From Alentia gelatinosa (Eukaryota > Annelida > Polychaeta > Phyllodocida > Polynoidae), in the NCBI GenBank assembly GCA_950022655.1, contig OX465588.1, forward strand, positions 26,893,525-26,957,524: 64,000 bases of DNA, written 5' to 3'. The notes under the pieces were generated by a model. It had not been told where the DNA came from. It made no database searches and worked only from the letters and a program-made list of their open reading frames with translations. Shown here in pieces: positions 36,605 to 46,300 of this stretch (position 1 is its first letter; every line of letters starts with the position of its first letter). Both the position numbers and the translations under genes were made by a program.

Positions 36605-36640
36605 CCTGGAATTGACAGGTTAGTCGAAAAAGTAGTTGAT

Positions 36641-36708
36641 CAACGGTGCTGGGGCGGGTGATGCCATATGGCATCAACCGTGCTGGGGCGGGTGATGCCA
36701 AAAGGCAT
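36641..36708. repeat. Two tandem 34-bp units
   Basis: Two copies of a unit beginning CAAC(G/C)GTGCTGGGGCGGG and ending in a GCAT half-palindrome (ATGCCATATGGCAT in the first, ATGCCAAAAGGCAT in the second). They begin exactly where integrase similarity ends, so they mark the breakpoint of the Gypsy relic. Confidence 0.85.
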
Positions 36709-38090
36709 AATTTTCTTAAATTTGCAAAAAATCGGAAATATTGGATATATGATCATGAAATTTTCACAGAATATAGATACAACACCCAGCTAATGATTCC
36801 TGGTGAAATGGATAATAATGTTAATGATTGCATATTTCATCACATCCAAAACTATAGAACTATTACGATAGGCCTGAGACCTCCCACCTTCTGGCAGTAT
36901 GCCTTAGCACTAGTACCCGCCCTTTACCACATACTATTGCGACAGGTACTTGCCCTTAAAGATGTTAAGATGTCACCAAGGCCTGATGGGCCATGGAACG
37001 AAGTTTAATGTGATTTCATGGGTCCATTCAAATACACATATATATTAAAGGAGCAATATTGTAGCGATACATATCTATCTATATCCTGGCTATACGACTT
37101 AATAAAATGGTTTCAAGGCTGTATGTATATAATATAGACAGCATTTGAAGGGTGGAGCGTATCCTATAGTTCGGTTCATCCATGGTGTGCCCAAATGGGT
37201 CTAGAAATGGCTGATACGGCTTAATTATTGACATTATTGTAATTATTTTGTGGTATATAATAAAAAGAAAACCGTATACCTGTGTTTGAATTATTATTTC
37301 ACCTCACCCCTGCCCTACGATCTGAATTATCGGAGACCTGCCGAATAGGCTACGATTTGGGCATTTCAATTCGTAGCTATCGTGAAGTATCGTGGTAGGC
37401 GGGGGCCCAGCTTAATGCGGTGTATGGGTTAGCCTGGAAGCCTGGCCTAGTTAGATTATTCATTTTCGCAGGGAACCAGTCTATGTATGGGTGTTAGCCT
37501 GAGTCATTTCCCCAAATCCATATACTACTCATAAAATGTTAACCTGGCTTGTTAAGAGAGATATTTTTGCAATTTCTTCTGATACTCTGAAAGTACATGT
37601 GCACAAACCTCAGGGTCAAACCAACTTCAATATTCAATAGTTTCCTACAGGATCCAGGTTATAAACTGGTTTATAATGCTCCGAATCTGACTTAAAATGT
37701 GGCTAGACTGAAATTCACTCTCACGGCAACTGCGGAGTGGGTTACAATTTGGAACATGAAATTCCGGCGTCGCTTGAAGCAGTGTTGGGGGAAGTGGAAA
37801 TCATCCAAGCGACCCTTCTGAATGCATAGGGACTGTCCATAAGCCCGAAATACCTCATTGACCTAATGGTGTTTGATATATTTGGATCCTAGACTCAGGT
37901 ATTTGAAGAAAGGGCAAGTTAATTGGGTGCAAGTGGGTTACAGAAAGCCATCCATATATACTGAATGTTACACAAACCTTTCTATTGTTATTCATTTACA
38001 ATTGCACGCTAAACTGCATGGAGTTGTCCCCCTGTATTAACTACCATACGAGTCCGAGTTAGAGGGGAAAATATAGGAAAATGAAATGTC
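36709..38090. other. Intergenic spacer
   Basis: No gene recognised. The open frame at 36646-37008 begins in the 34-bp repeats and has no domain. GCCTGG/GTATGGGTGTTAGCCTG phrases at 37410-37510 form a short imperfect duplication. Confidence 0.4.
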
Positions 38091-38174
38091 AGACTCCCGA
38101 TAGTGGGGTTCGAACTCCCGACACACGGATTCCTAGCCTAATGTTCTGCTGACTGCTCCACAGAGCCAGTTGCT
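38091..38174 (-). repeat. tRNA-derived SINE head or tRNA pseudogene
   Basis: On the minus strand the sequence GGCTCTGTGGAGCAGTCAGC resembles a pol III box A region. About 45 bp later comes GGAGTTCGAACCCC, a good box B. The spacing is that of a tRNA, but the acceptor stem does not pair, so it is a SINE head or decayed tRNA rather than a functional tRNA gene. Confidence 0.55.
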
Positions 38175-38773
38175 CTAATGGGGTCAAATATTTAGGCTGG
38201 TGGTGGGTGGGGGAAATCAGCGGAGTTTTGAAAGGGCTACCAGCGAAAGTTGGGATCTCATTGGTTTCTCACGAGAAAAGTAGATCAGAATACTACAATA
38301 CTAAACTTTGATTTCGGCATGGCTCAAAATGAATCCTAAGAGAAAATGTATGTTTGAGTATAGAAATACAAAAAAGAGTAGCAGGTTATAGTTTAGTATT
38401 GCACGAGAATCTCACTCTTGTGGCTCTTCAATCTCCACCCCTAGGTCTGGTTCACTATGTCTCTATGTGCGGGAGCCACTTCAAGTGGATTCGACGGAAT
38501 TCTAACGTTTTAAATATAGTAGGTAATGATTGCTTCCTCCATGAAATATAGGGAAGGACACAACTAATAGTCTGAGGATATCCATATAGATTCATTGAAC
38601 ATAGATGTTCGGGGTGCCAACAAAGATGAATATATTGCAACGAGACACATGAACTTGTTTGTTGTTAGTGCCATTATTTTGGTGCTCCATTCGCCAAAAC
38701 TAGTGAAACAGGTCTTGGGTTCAAGGTCAGAATATATCATAGTACCCAATCCCCTCCGTACGCATTCCGTCTA

Positions 38774-38828
38774 CCCCCCCCCCCCCTCCCTTACCCCTTG
38801 CCGCGTACATACTTTATGGATGGCCCCG
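38774..38828. repeat. Poly-C run next to a mobile-element end
   Basis: Thirteen C at 38774-38786, then CGTACATACTTTATGGATGGCCCC at 38803-38826 (two overlapping parts), which on the other strand is the same terminus as the 15639 element. A partner end was not convincingly found; GACTGTCCATAAAG at 37831 is a weak candidate. Confidence 0.45.
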
Positions 38829-39085
38829 TAGTTCGTGAGAAGATCGGCGACCATTTTGTCTCTCTTTCAATAACTTAAATATTGCCCCTTATTACATATC
38901 GTGTATGTAAACTAAATTTTCAGTATTCTACCTAACAGCCCCCCACCATAAAAACATATCAATTGTTCAAATCTCAATATCACATGCTCAGCTAATTAAA
39001 AATCTGTTCTGATCAGTTGAGAGTTCAAGGCCTCAGGTAACCTTGAAACAGGTGAAATGATGTCTACATAGGCATAGCTTTGCAT

Positions 39086-39595
39086 TTATTTCACCCCTGG
39101 CATTTTTTTCCCACAAAGCCATTATCTACTGGCCGACCATTCGCCACCGATCTGCAGTCCGGAACAACTGACGACAGATCGATGAATGGAAACAGACATG
39201 CAGAGCAGTGCTCACTGATTAATTGTGCACAGATTATAGAACGAGGCCACTACTAAACGACTTCAGTTGGTATGGAACTGCCAAATGCAGCAAAAACAAG
39301 GAATACACTGCACCCTCATCGATTTTTAGACACCGACGTGCAGTCGTTGGCCACCACCGATCGTCTATTAGGAGAACTAAATAAATCAGTGCCGTTTTTG
39401 TCAACCAGTGGAAAATGACTTATAGGCTTAACATTGGTAACTCGTTCTCTATGCCCAGAATAGTATTACAGCCCGCTCTCCATGGTCTATGATGTCATAT
39501 ACCCAGTGTGTCATCCATTCCTTTAGTGTATACAGGAACTCGTGGGAACTCCTGGAGAACGACGACTGTTACCCAAACTCGTTCTTCTTTAATCT
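39086..39595. repeat. Dispersed repeat family C, copy 2
   Basis: Second copy of the repeat in the first CerS introns, spread over a longer interval (a 270-bp insertion between the first and second shared blocks). It ends a few bases before the pogo-like element at 39611. Confidence 0.65.
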
Positions 39596-39610
39596 GCCAT
39601 CTTGATTATA

Positions 39611-40515
39611 CAGTAAAACCCCTCTTAAGGGGACACCCTCCGTTCCGGGCCAAGTGTCCCCTTAAGCGGGGTGTCCCCTTAAGCGGGGTTTTCAGTCTGG
39701 TTATACAATAGAGAATACCTACGTAAATGAAGGAAACGATGCTTATTAGGTTAAAAGGTTTATCAATAGCACATAGATAAGCAAAAAAATATAAATTATA
39801 TGCTATAAATGAATATAAATGTACAAAAAAGAAAAAATAGATAATAGAGGTTGAAGGTGGATATGCCTTGCTTGTGAAATTCGCTCCTTTTTATACCCCC
39901 GGTCAATGCCCCCTCTCCCCCCCCCCCCCAACTCCCCCCCCCCCTCGTAACTTCTGAGAGAAATCAGCAGCCCTATAAGGGACTCACAGTGAGCCGCCCA
40001 GAGCCGCGACGGCTCACTGAATACCGCACCTTCAAAGCCCCCAACCCGCCCTGTGTCCCCACCACTAACCTGTAAGCGGGCCTCTAACCCCCTACCTTCA
40101 ACGGGTGCGAAAGTCGCTCATACTGATATCCACTCACAGTCGCCCGCCCAGACCCGCTAGAGATGTGGTTATTACCTTGAAAAAACACACTCCGGCCGCC
40201 CGGGCCCACACGGGAATGCTCAGTCTATTGTTCTGGTTGTGACAACTGTCCCGTCCTGTGCGTCTGTCCCATAAACTTGGATTTTCAGTGTTTTTGATAT
40301 GATGTCCCTCCAAACTGTCCCCTTAAGCGGGGTTTTTAAGCATTTCTGTACCGAAAAACTGTCCCCTAAAGCGGGGTGTCCCCTTAAGCGGGGTGTCCCC
40401 TTAAGCGGGGTTAAAATAAACTCTTAATAGAGGAAAAAATTTCCGTTCCGAGCAAATTGTCCCCTGAAGCGGGGTGTTCCCTTAAGCGGGGTGTCCCGGA
40501 AGAGGGGTTTTACTG
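39611..40515. mobile_element. Pogo/Tigger-like non-autonomous DNA element, 905 bp
   Basis: Flanked by TA on both sides (39609-39610 and 40516-40517). Left end CAGTAAAACCCCTCTTAAGG and, on the other strand, right end CAGTAAAACCCCTCTTCCGG. CAGT-A-AAACC ends with a TA duplication are typical of the Tc1/mariner-pogo group. Subterminal repeats of GTCCCCTTAAGCGGGG occur at both sides (39655-39690 and 40315-40500). The middle is C-rich and without a transposase frame. Confidence 0.85.
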
Positions 40516-41071
40516 TATATGCACAATTTTCTACGCCGATTAAGTGGAAAAGCATCGTGTCAGAATTCCAAAGCACAACAATTTACCATTTTATCATCTC
40601 TCTTTATTTCAAATTCATAGACAATTACAATCGTCAAATCACCTCCTCTTCTTTGTATCTCTGACAATGACAATGCAAAAATCTCATATACACTTTCAAG
40701 CGAAAATATATCTTTATCAGTTCCAAATAACTGCTATAAAATTTCTCTGTAAACACCTTGAAGTATGAAATAAAACACATAACATATACAACCTTGGATA
40801 CAAATGGGATACAGCACTTCTCAAATCCCTGAGAGAAAAAGTACTAAGACTAATTTTGCTTTCGGTATTATTGGTCCTTTTCATGACACAATCACGATGA
40901 ACACACAATTTGTTTTTATTTTCTATGGACATTTTTTTCAATTCTAATTCATACCATTGTGATGCAAGCAATAGACCCTGATGCATTAAAAGTGTTTAGG
41001 TAAGATAATTCTGGGATGCAAACTTTACAAATTTATTTCAGCTACCCTTAAGTCATTGGTTAGCCCAAGCA

Positions 41072-41189
41072 ATAATAAGAGAAAACGTGGTCACTGAGCC
41101 CGAAGGGTTGGACGTTTGAGGTATTTTAATGCATAAAAAGGCCGAGAATGGCATCCCTACGGGCTCAGTCACTACGTTTTCTTATTATT
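41072..41189. repeat. Fold-back element downstream of GLB1
   Basis: Arms AATAATAAGAGAAAACGTGG...CACTGAGCCCG and, inverted, CGGGCTCAGTCACTACG...TTTTCTTATTATT pair over about 32 bp with few mismatches. The loop is about 55 bp and contains GGCCGAGAATGGCATCCC. It could be a palindromic MITE. Confidence 0.75.
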
Positions 41190-42074
41190 AGATACCTTAC
41201 CGGGGTAATATTAAAAAAAGGGCCATTTTAGATACTTATCAAATGTACCAATTGACCCGCTGGTCACAGTGTGCCCAAATATTCAATACGGGCGCAGTGC
41301 GCCCGAACATTATTTATACTGCACCTCTAGCAGCGGGTAGTATTTCATAGATGTTCGGCCGTCGATATGTAATAATATGGCAAACTACTCTGAGGAACTG
41401 TCAAAAAAGAGAACTTGAGTCTGCATCACATTCTTTGAATGGTTCATGGTGTAGATGATAAAGACCTTTCTACTCTAGAGCATACGTATGGCTGGTTCTA
41501 TGTTAGATTAATATTGCACAATGGAATAATAGATTGTCATCTTGATTATGTAAAATTAGAATTGTTTGACATTTTAGAAGGCACAGTGGCTTAATTTCAC
41601 AATATACACGGTAAAAACATTATAGATAAATACCATATTTTCCACAATCCTTTCAGGAATAATTGAAATATATAAAAAAACAATTTTGTACAATCTTTTG
41701 GCAAATCAATAGTCTTTTCCAGCTTGCTATTCACAGCATCAGTTCAAGCCAGTAAAAGAGAATATCACTAAATATAAAAGATATAAAACTACAAAGATCA
41801 TTACGGTATAATTCAATCAGAAATATTCAACTGGTTTGATATTCTATACCTGACTCGCAAATTTGTGAAAACTCCAATATTCATTCATTTTCCTTTGAGA
41901 TTTCCTTCTGGAACAAATGCAAAAACCAGAGGGTGTAAGACCGTGGCCCAGACCCTCCATCAGCTGTATAGCATTACTTTCATAAACCATATTTGGTGAA
42001 ACTGATGCATATTTCACCTCATCCTAGTTCACTGGGCGCTTTCACTATTTTAAAATCCGTTCGTTGTTGGTCTC

Positions 42075-42114
42075 AGCGGCACCCCAGCGGCACCCCAGCG
42101 GCACCCCAGCGGCA
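42075..42114. repeat. 12-bp tandem repeat AGCGGCACCCC-type, about 3.5 units
   Basis: Units of CAGCGGCACCCC in a row, followed by separate AGCGGCACT phrases to 42180. Four GCGGC hits in the run. Confidence 0.8.
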
Positions 42115-42533
42115 GGTTGCGTTTCAATAGTTTATGGGCACAATAGCGAGCGGCACTTTGAACATGAGCGGCACTAACAGTGCTAGTGACAGTTTCAGAA
42201 CGTAATTTCCGTTCGCTTTTGCTGCAACCGTGGTGCCACTGTTCACTGTTAACGTCTTTTCATGTGATATATTGTAGTCTATAAATTGGGCTGCCATTAA
42301 TTCTATACATATCTTTTACTAGGTAAAATATTTACATCCTTATCTCCATTGAGGACAGGGCTGGTTACACTGGCTAATCTTTTACCTATGTCTATAACTT
42401 TCATAATTCTCTAGTGGTCAATCCGTTTGTAAGAAGCATTTACTATTTGTACCAAAAAAATTGCACTGACACCACTCAGTCATTTTCCAACACAATTTAC
42501 TGCAGCACTCGACCCCAGACCATCACTCCCAAA

Positions 42534-42604
42534 GCATCGGTGGTTCAGTGGTAGAATGCTCGCCTGCCACGCGGGCGGCCCGGGTTCGATTCCCGGCCGA
42601 TGCA
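42534..42604 (+). tRNA. tRNA-Gly (anticodon GCC), gene or SINE/retro-copy
   Basis: 71 nt with full cloverleaf. The acceptor GCATCGG pairs with CCGATGC, the discriminator is A, the D-arm is GGTTCAGTGG, the anticodon GCC is at 42566-42568 in the loop CTGCCAC, and the T-arm is CCGGGTTCGATTCCCGG. No CCA is encoded. It matches the usual animal tRNA-Gly(GCC) length. No TTTT terminator follows in the next 50 bp; instead an A-rich stretch (A8-GAC-A10) starts at about 42655, so it may head a SINE. It lies on the strand opposite GLB1, about 360 bp beyond that gene's stop. Confidence 0.9.
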
Positions 42605-42775
42605 ACTGTTTATTGGAAGAGCGGACCGTAGACCGAGATAAATAAAATCGTTTGCAAAAAAAAGACAAAAAAAAACTTAAGACTTAGACATGTCCGTTGT
42701 TACTACTTTTGTTTTGGTGCTCCGTTCGCTATGTTGCCAAAACTAGTGAAACGGGTACCAGTACCCTATATGAGT

Positions 42776-42842
42776 TTTCACTCACCAAACACAATATTTA
42801 CTCACCAAACACAATTTTCACTCACCAAACACAATATTTACT
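42776..42842. repeat. About 22-bp tandem repeat, three units
   Basis: CTCACCAAACACAAT(A)TTTA-type units in a row, just 3' of the GLB1 stop codon on the minus strand, so probably within its 3' UTR. Confidence 0.8.
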
Positions 42843-42965
42843 CCTTTTTTTCAAAAAAAGGTAAATATCGTAATAAGCAAATTTTCACCTGAAAAGAATG
42901 TATTTCTTATACTGGACACTGTAGTGGTCTTAGACACTCCTGGAAAGGTACAGGGGTCCAGTGTG

Positions 42966-43307
42966 CTACTGGCGGGAGCGACCCTGTCTCCAGTCACTGA
43001 ACCGGGACGAGGGGCTGGTCCGGAATGGCTGGTACGGTCCATTGATCAGCGGGTTCTCCACCAGTGACACGACGCAGTCCCCCTCCAGGATGACCCGGCC
43101 GTCACGTGACTTGATGACGTCATTGTAGCTGCTGCGGAGATCACGTGGTCGTGAGATGGAGCAGGGTGCACGGTCCAGCTCCAGGAGGATGAGCGAGTTG
43201 TACGCAGGATACGGCTTGAGCACCCCAGCTGGCACGTAGAGCGTAACCTGTGGACCGCGCACTGGCCAGTACCGTCCCAGGTTGAATCCGTTTACGAATG
43301 CCTGGCC
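42966..43307 (-). CDS. GLB1: GLB1 last exon: C-terminal beta-domain and stop
   Basis: 342 nt, 113 codons and TAG. Starts [20 protein letters not shown] after a TTTCAG acceptor, includes LELDRAPC, then a tail of about 60 residues rich in Arg/Ser. A candidate AATAAA on the minus strand lies at about 42609-42614, beside the tRNA. Confidence 0.95.
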   Translation of the reverse strand, partial: GQAFVNGFNLGRYWPVRGPQVTLYVPAGVLKPYPAYNSLILLELDRAPCSISRPRDLRSSYNDVIKSRDGRVILEGDCVVSLVENPLINGPYQPFRTSPSSRFSDWRQGRSRQ

Positions 43308-46300
43308 CTGAAATGACAACGAGAGTCCAACATTTCCATAGACCCTCCAGAGGTTACTAAATTCCCTATTATCGCCCAGGGTAAATACAAGTTCCGCTCG
43401 CGACTGGCTGGCCACACCACGACCACATGAAACACAGTTTTCCCAATTATATTTGGAGAAACTGAATATAATTTTGGATTCACATGTAGAAATAACTGAA
43501 ATTTCCATTTCTGCCATCGGATTTCCAATTTGAAGTTTTATAAAAACCGTTAAACTGCAATAATTGTGGGTTACGGTTCAAGGGTCTATCACCATACAAC
43601 GTCAGCAACTAGCGAACACCGGAACTTGTAAATAGACTGAATTATGGGATACCTAGGGCGTATGTTATATGTTTTATATTATTGCAATGTGGGGCAAAAT
43701 TACAGTGAATATATTATAGACATTTTTATGTTATGTGTGTATGAAGCACATTTTCACCTGGCCCTCTGAAATAAAAAGGAGAATTTACCACAAAATTGAC
43801 CACAAATAGTTCGTCTTTTTGGCTTTTTGGAAGGTGGGGCAAATGTGTGTTTGTTTGTTGATTTTACATCCAGGCAAACATTACAAGTCCTTCCCATACT
43901 TTCTCAATGTTTTCTCACTGATTTTACACCACAAGGGTGGTGATCGAATCTATGTGATGAATTCAGGTAGTAATCTAACCCCTATAAATTTACCTAGGTG
44001 AGAGTTCTTCTACTTGCCACAGCACATAGACATAAGAAACAAATAAGTGTGCCTCATATCACTAGTTCAAGGTAAATCATTCTTTAAAGACCACTATGGC
44101 TGGCGGGGTTGGGGAGAAACTGACCTTTGGAAATCAGGCCTTAATTGATCTTTAGACTGTCTGTTAATACTAAATGGGAGGCTCTCTGATGCACTAGGGT
44201 CGTGATGAATCTATGAGACAAATTTTAGGTAGAAATCTCACCCCTACACATTTGGTGAGAGCTATTTTAGATCCCAAACCACATCCACCATATTTCCGTA
44301 CAGAAGAAAGAAGCTACCTCCACCCAGACCGTACTTATATAGAACGTACTGACCATGCTGTACAATTCACGGAACGAGATGATAATTTACGGTTTGTACG
44401 GACCGAGGCATTTATGCCGAGTTCCGTACAAACGGTAAACTATCATCGAGTTCTGTGAATTGTACAAGCATGGTTGGACATTATATATTTACTATATACC
44501 CAAAATTTAAAAAAGAATCAATTTCATTTGGCTTAACAACCTATTTTTTAATAAACGTGTATGGCAAGGTGGTCCGTATTTTAGTGTACGGACCGGCGGT
44601 CCGTACAGTATTTTTACGTCATCTACCGAAACGGTGCGTATTTACAGTATATACGGCATGGGTATATAGTAAACTTCCATACGCTATGCCAGTATAGCGA
44701 ACAGGATATATGCATTGCATTGCCACAATAACTGAAGAATATCCATGTTTGGTAAATCTATGAATATCCCAAGACTATTCCTTGTGTCTTTCCCTATATT
44801 TCGGTTTTTATTTGAAATTTCTACATGCAGTTTTGACCGAGTTAAGGGGTTGGCACTCTCGGTCTCGTTCGTTAATTATAGCCTAGAGTAGAGCGTTGCA
44901 GTATGTTTTCTAGGAAGCGACTGAGTGGTGCAGCGACTGCAGTTCTTGGTTGAATAGTATGATTTTTCTCACAAAGGAGGTTGGGTCACTAGACATTTAT
45001 GAAAATTGAGCAAACAGGTAAAACGTTCATATGAAATTCTTTACAGCATGCATTTTTCGATCTAAGCATGTAATTCTCTGTTAGATTATGTTGTTTTGAT
45101 CACTATGAGAGGGTAGACCCTCTCGTGAACAGTGGCAGTACAGTGGCAGAATCAGTGAACAGAAATTTCATTCTGAAAAGCTTACTACCACTGTTGGTGT
45201 AAGCCTGTAATACTATTGATGAGTGATAAGTAATACTATGGTATAGTCTGACCTTGAACCAGGTTAGATAAAGTTGTATTATGATATAGTCTGACCTTGA
45301 ACCAGGTTAGATAAGTAGTACTATGATATAGTCCGACCTTGAACCAGGTTAGATAAGTAGTCCTATGGTATAGTCTGACCTTGAACCAGGTTAGATAAAG
45401 TTGTATTATGATATAGTCTGATCTTGAATCAGGTTAGATGAAGTTGCACTATGATATAGCCTGACCTTCAACCATGTGAGATAAAGTGGTATCATGATAT
45501 AGCCTGACCTTCACCCAAGTTAGATAAAATGGTATCATGATATAGTCTGACCTTGAACCAGGTTAGATAAAGTTGTATTATGATATAGTCTGACCTTGAA
45601 CAAGGTTAGATAAAGTTGTACTATGATATAGTCTGACCTTGAACCAGGTTACATAAAGATGAACTATGATATAGTCTAACCTTGAACCAGGTTAGATAGG
45701 TAGTACTATGATATAGTCTGACCTTGAACCAGGTTAGATAGGTAGTACTATGATATAGTCTGACCTTGAACCAGGTTAGATAAAGTTGTATTATGATATA
45801 GTCTGACCTTGAACCAGGTTAGATAAAGTTGTACTATGATATAGTCTGACCTTGAACCAGGTTAGATAAAGTAGTACTATGATATAGTCTAACCTTGAAC
45901 CAGGTTAGATAGGTAGTACTATGATATAGTCTGACCTTGAACCAGGTTAGATAAAGTAGTACTATGATATAGTCTGACCTTGAACCTGGTTAGATAAAGT
46001 TGCATTATGATATAGTCTGACCTTGAACCAGCCTGTAACGTTGAGGAATGTGTCGGCAGGGGTCTTGGTGGTTCGGAAACTGCCCGTGTAAACTGCCGGT
46101 CCCTCCACCCCCTGCGTCGTACTCATCTGCGGTTTTCTGTAACATAAAGTCATCTTAGAGCGGAATATACAGTTTTAGGGTATTAAGAGCAGACATCTAC
46201 ATAGATATTACTTGAACATATTTATTTTCAATAAGAGGACATTTTTTCCTTTATTCTCTGCATATGGCGCTGGGAGCATCAGGCAGTCTACTCTAGTACA

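Larger units (their letters stand above)
33688..36640 (+). mobile_element. Decayed Gypsy (Metaviridae-type) LTR retrotransposon, interrupted
   Basis: Order gag, protease, reverse transcriptase, RNase H, integrase N-terminus, all on the plus strand, which is the Ty3/Gypsy order. No LTRs were recognised at either side. The frame is broken by a TAG at 35069-35071, by shifts around 34875, 35205, 35400 and 35500, and by a 472-bp element inserted at 36133. The integrase core is absent after 36640. It is an inactive host-genome relic. No envelope-like frame is seen. Confidence 0.85.

Noticed and set aside
33688..36640. Possible complete endogenous retrovirus
   Set aside because: No LTRs, no envelope frame, missing RT connection region and integrase core, multiple breaks; a plain Gypsy relic.
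42480..42668. Minus open frame containing RPGIEPGPPAWQAS
   Set aside because: Classic artefact of translating a tRNA gene backwards; the tRNA-Gly explains it.
45230..46031. CRISPR-like array
   Set aside because: Units are contiguous with no unique spacers and the genome is eukaryotic; it is a minisatellite.
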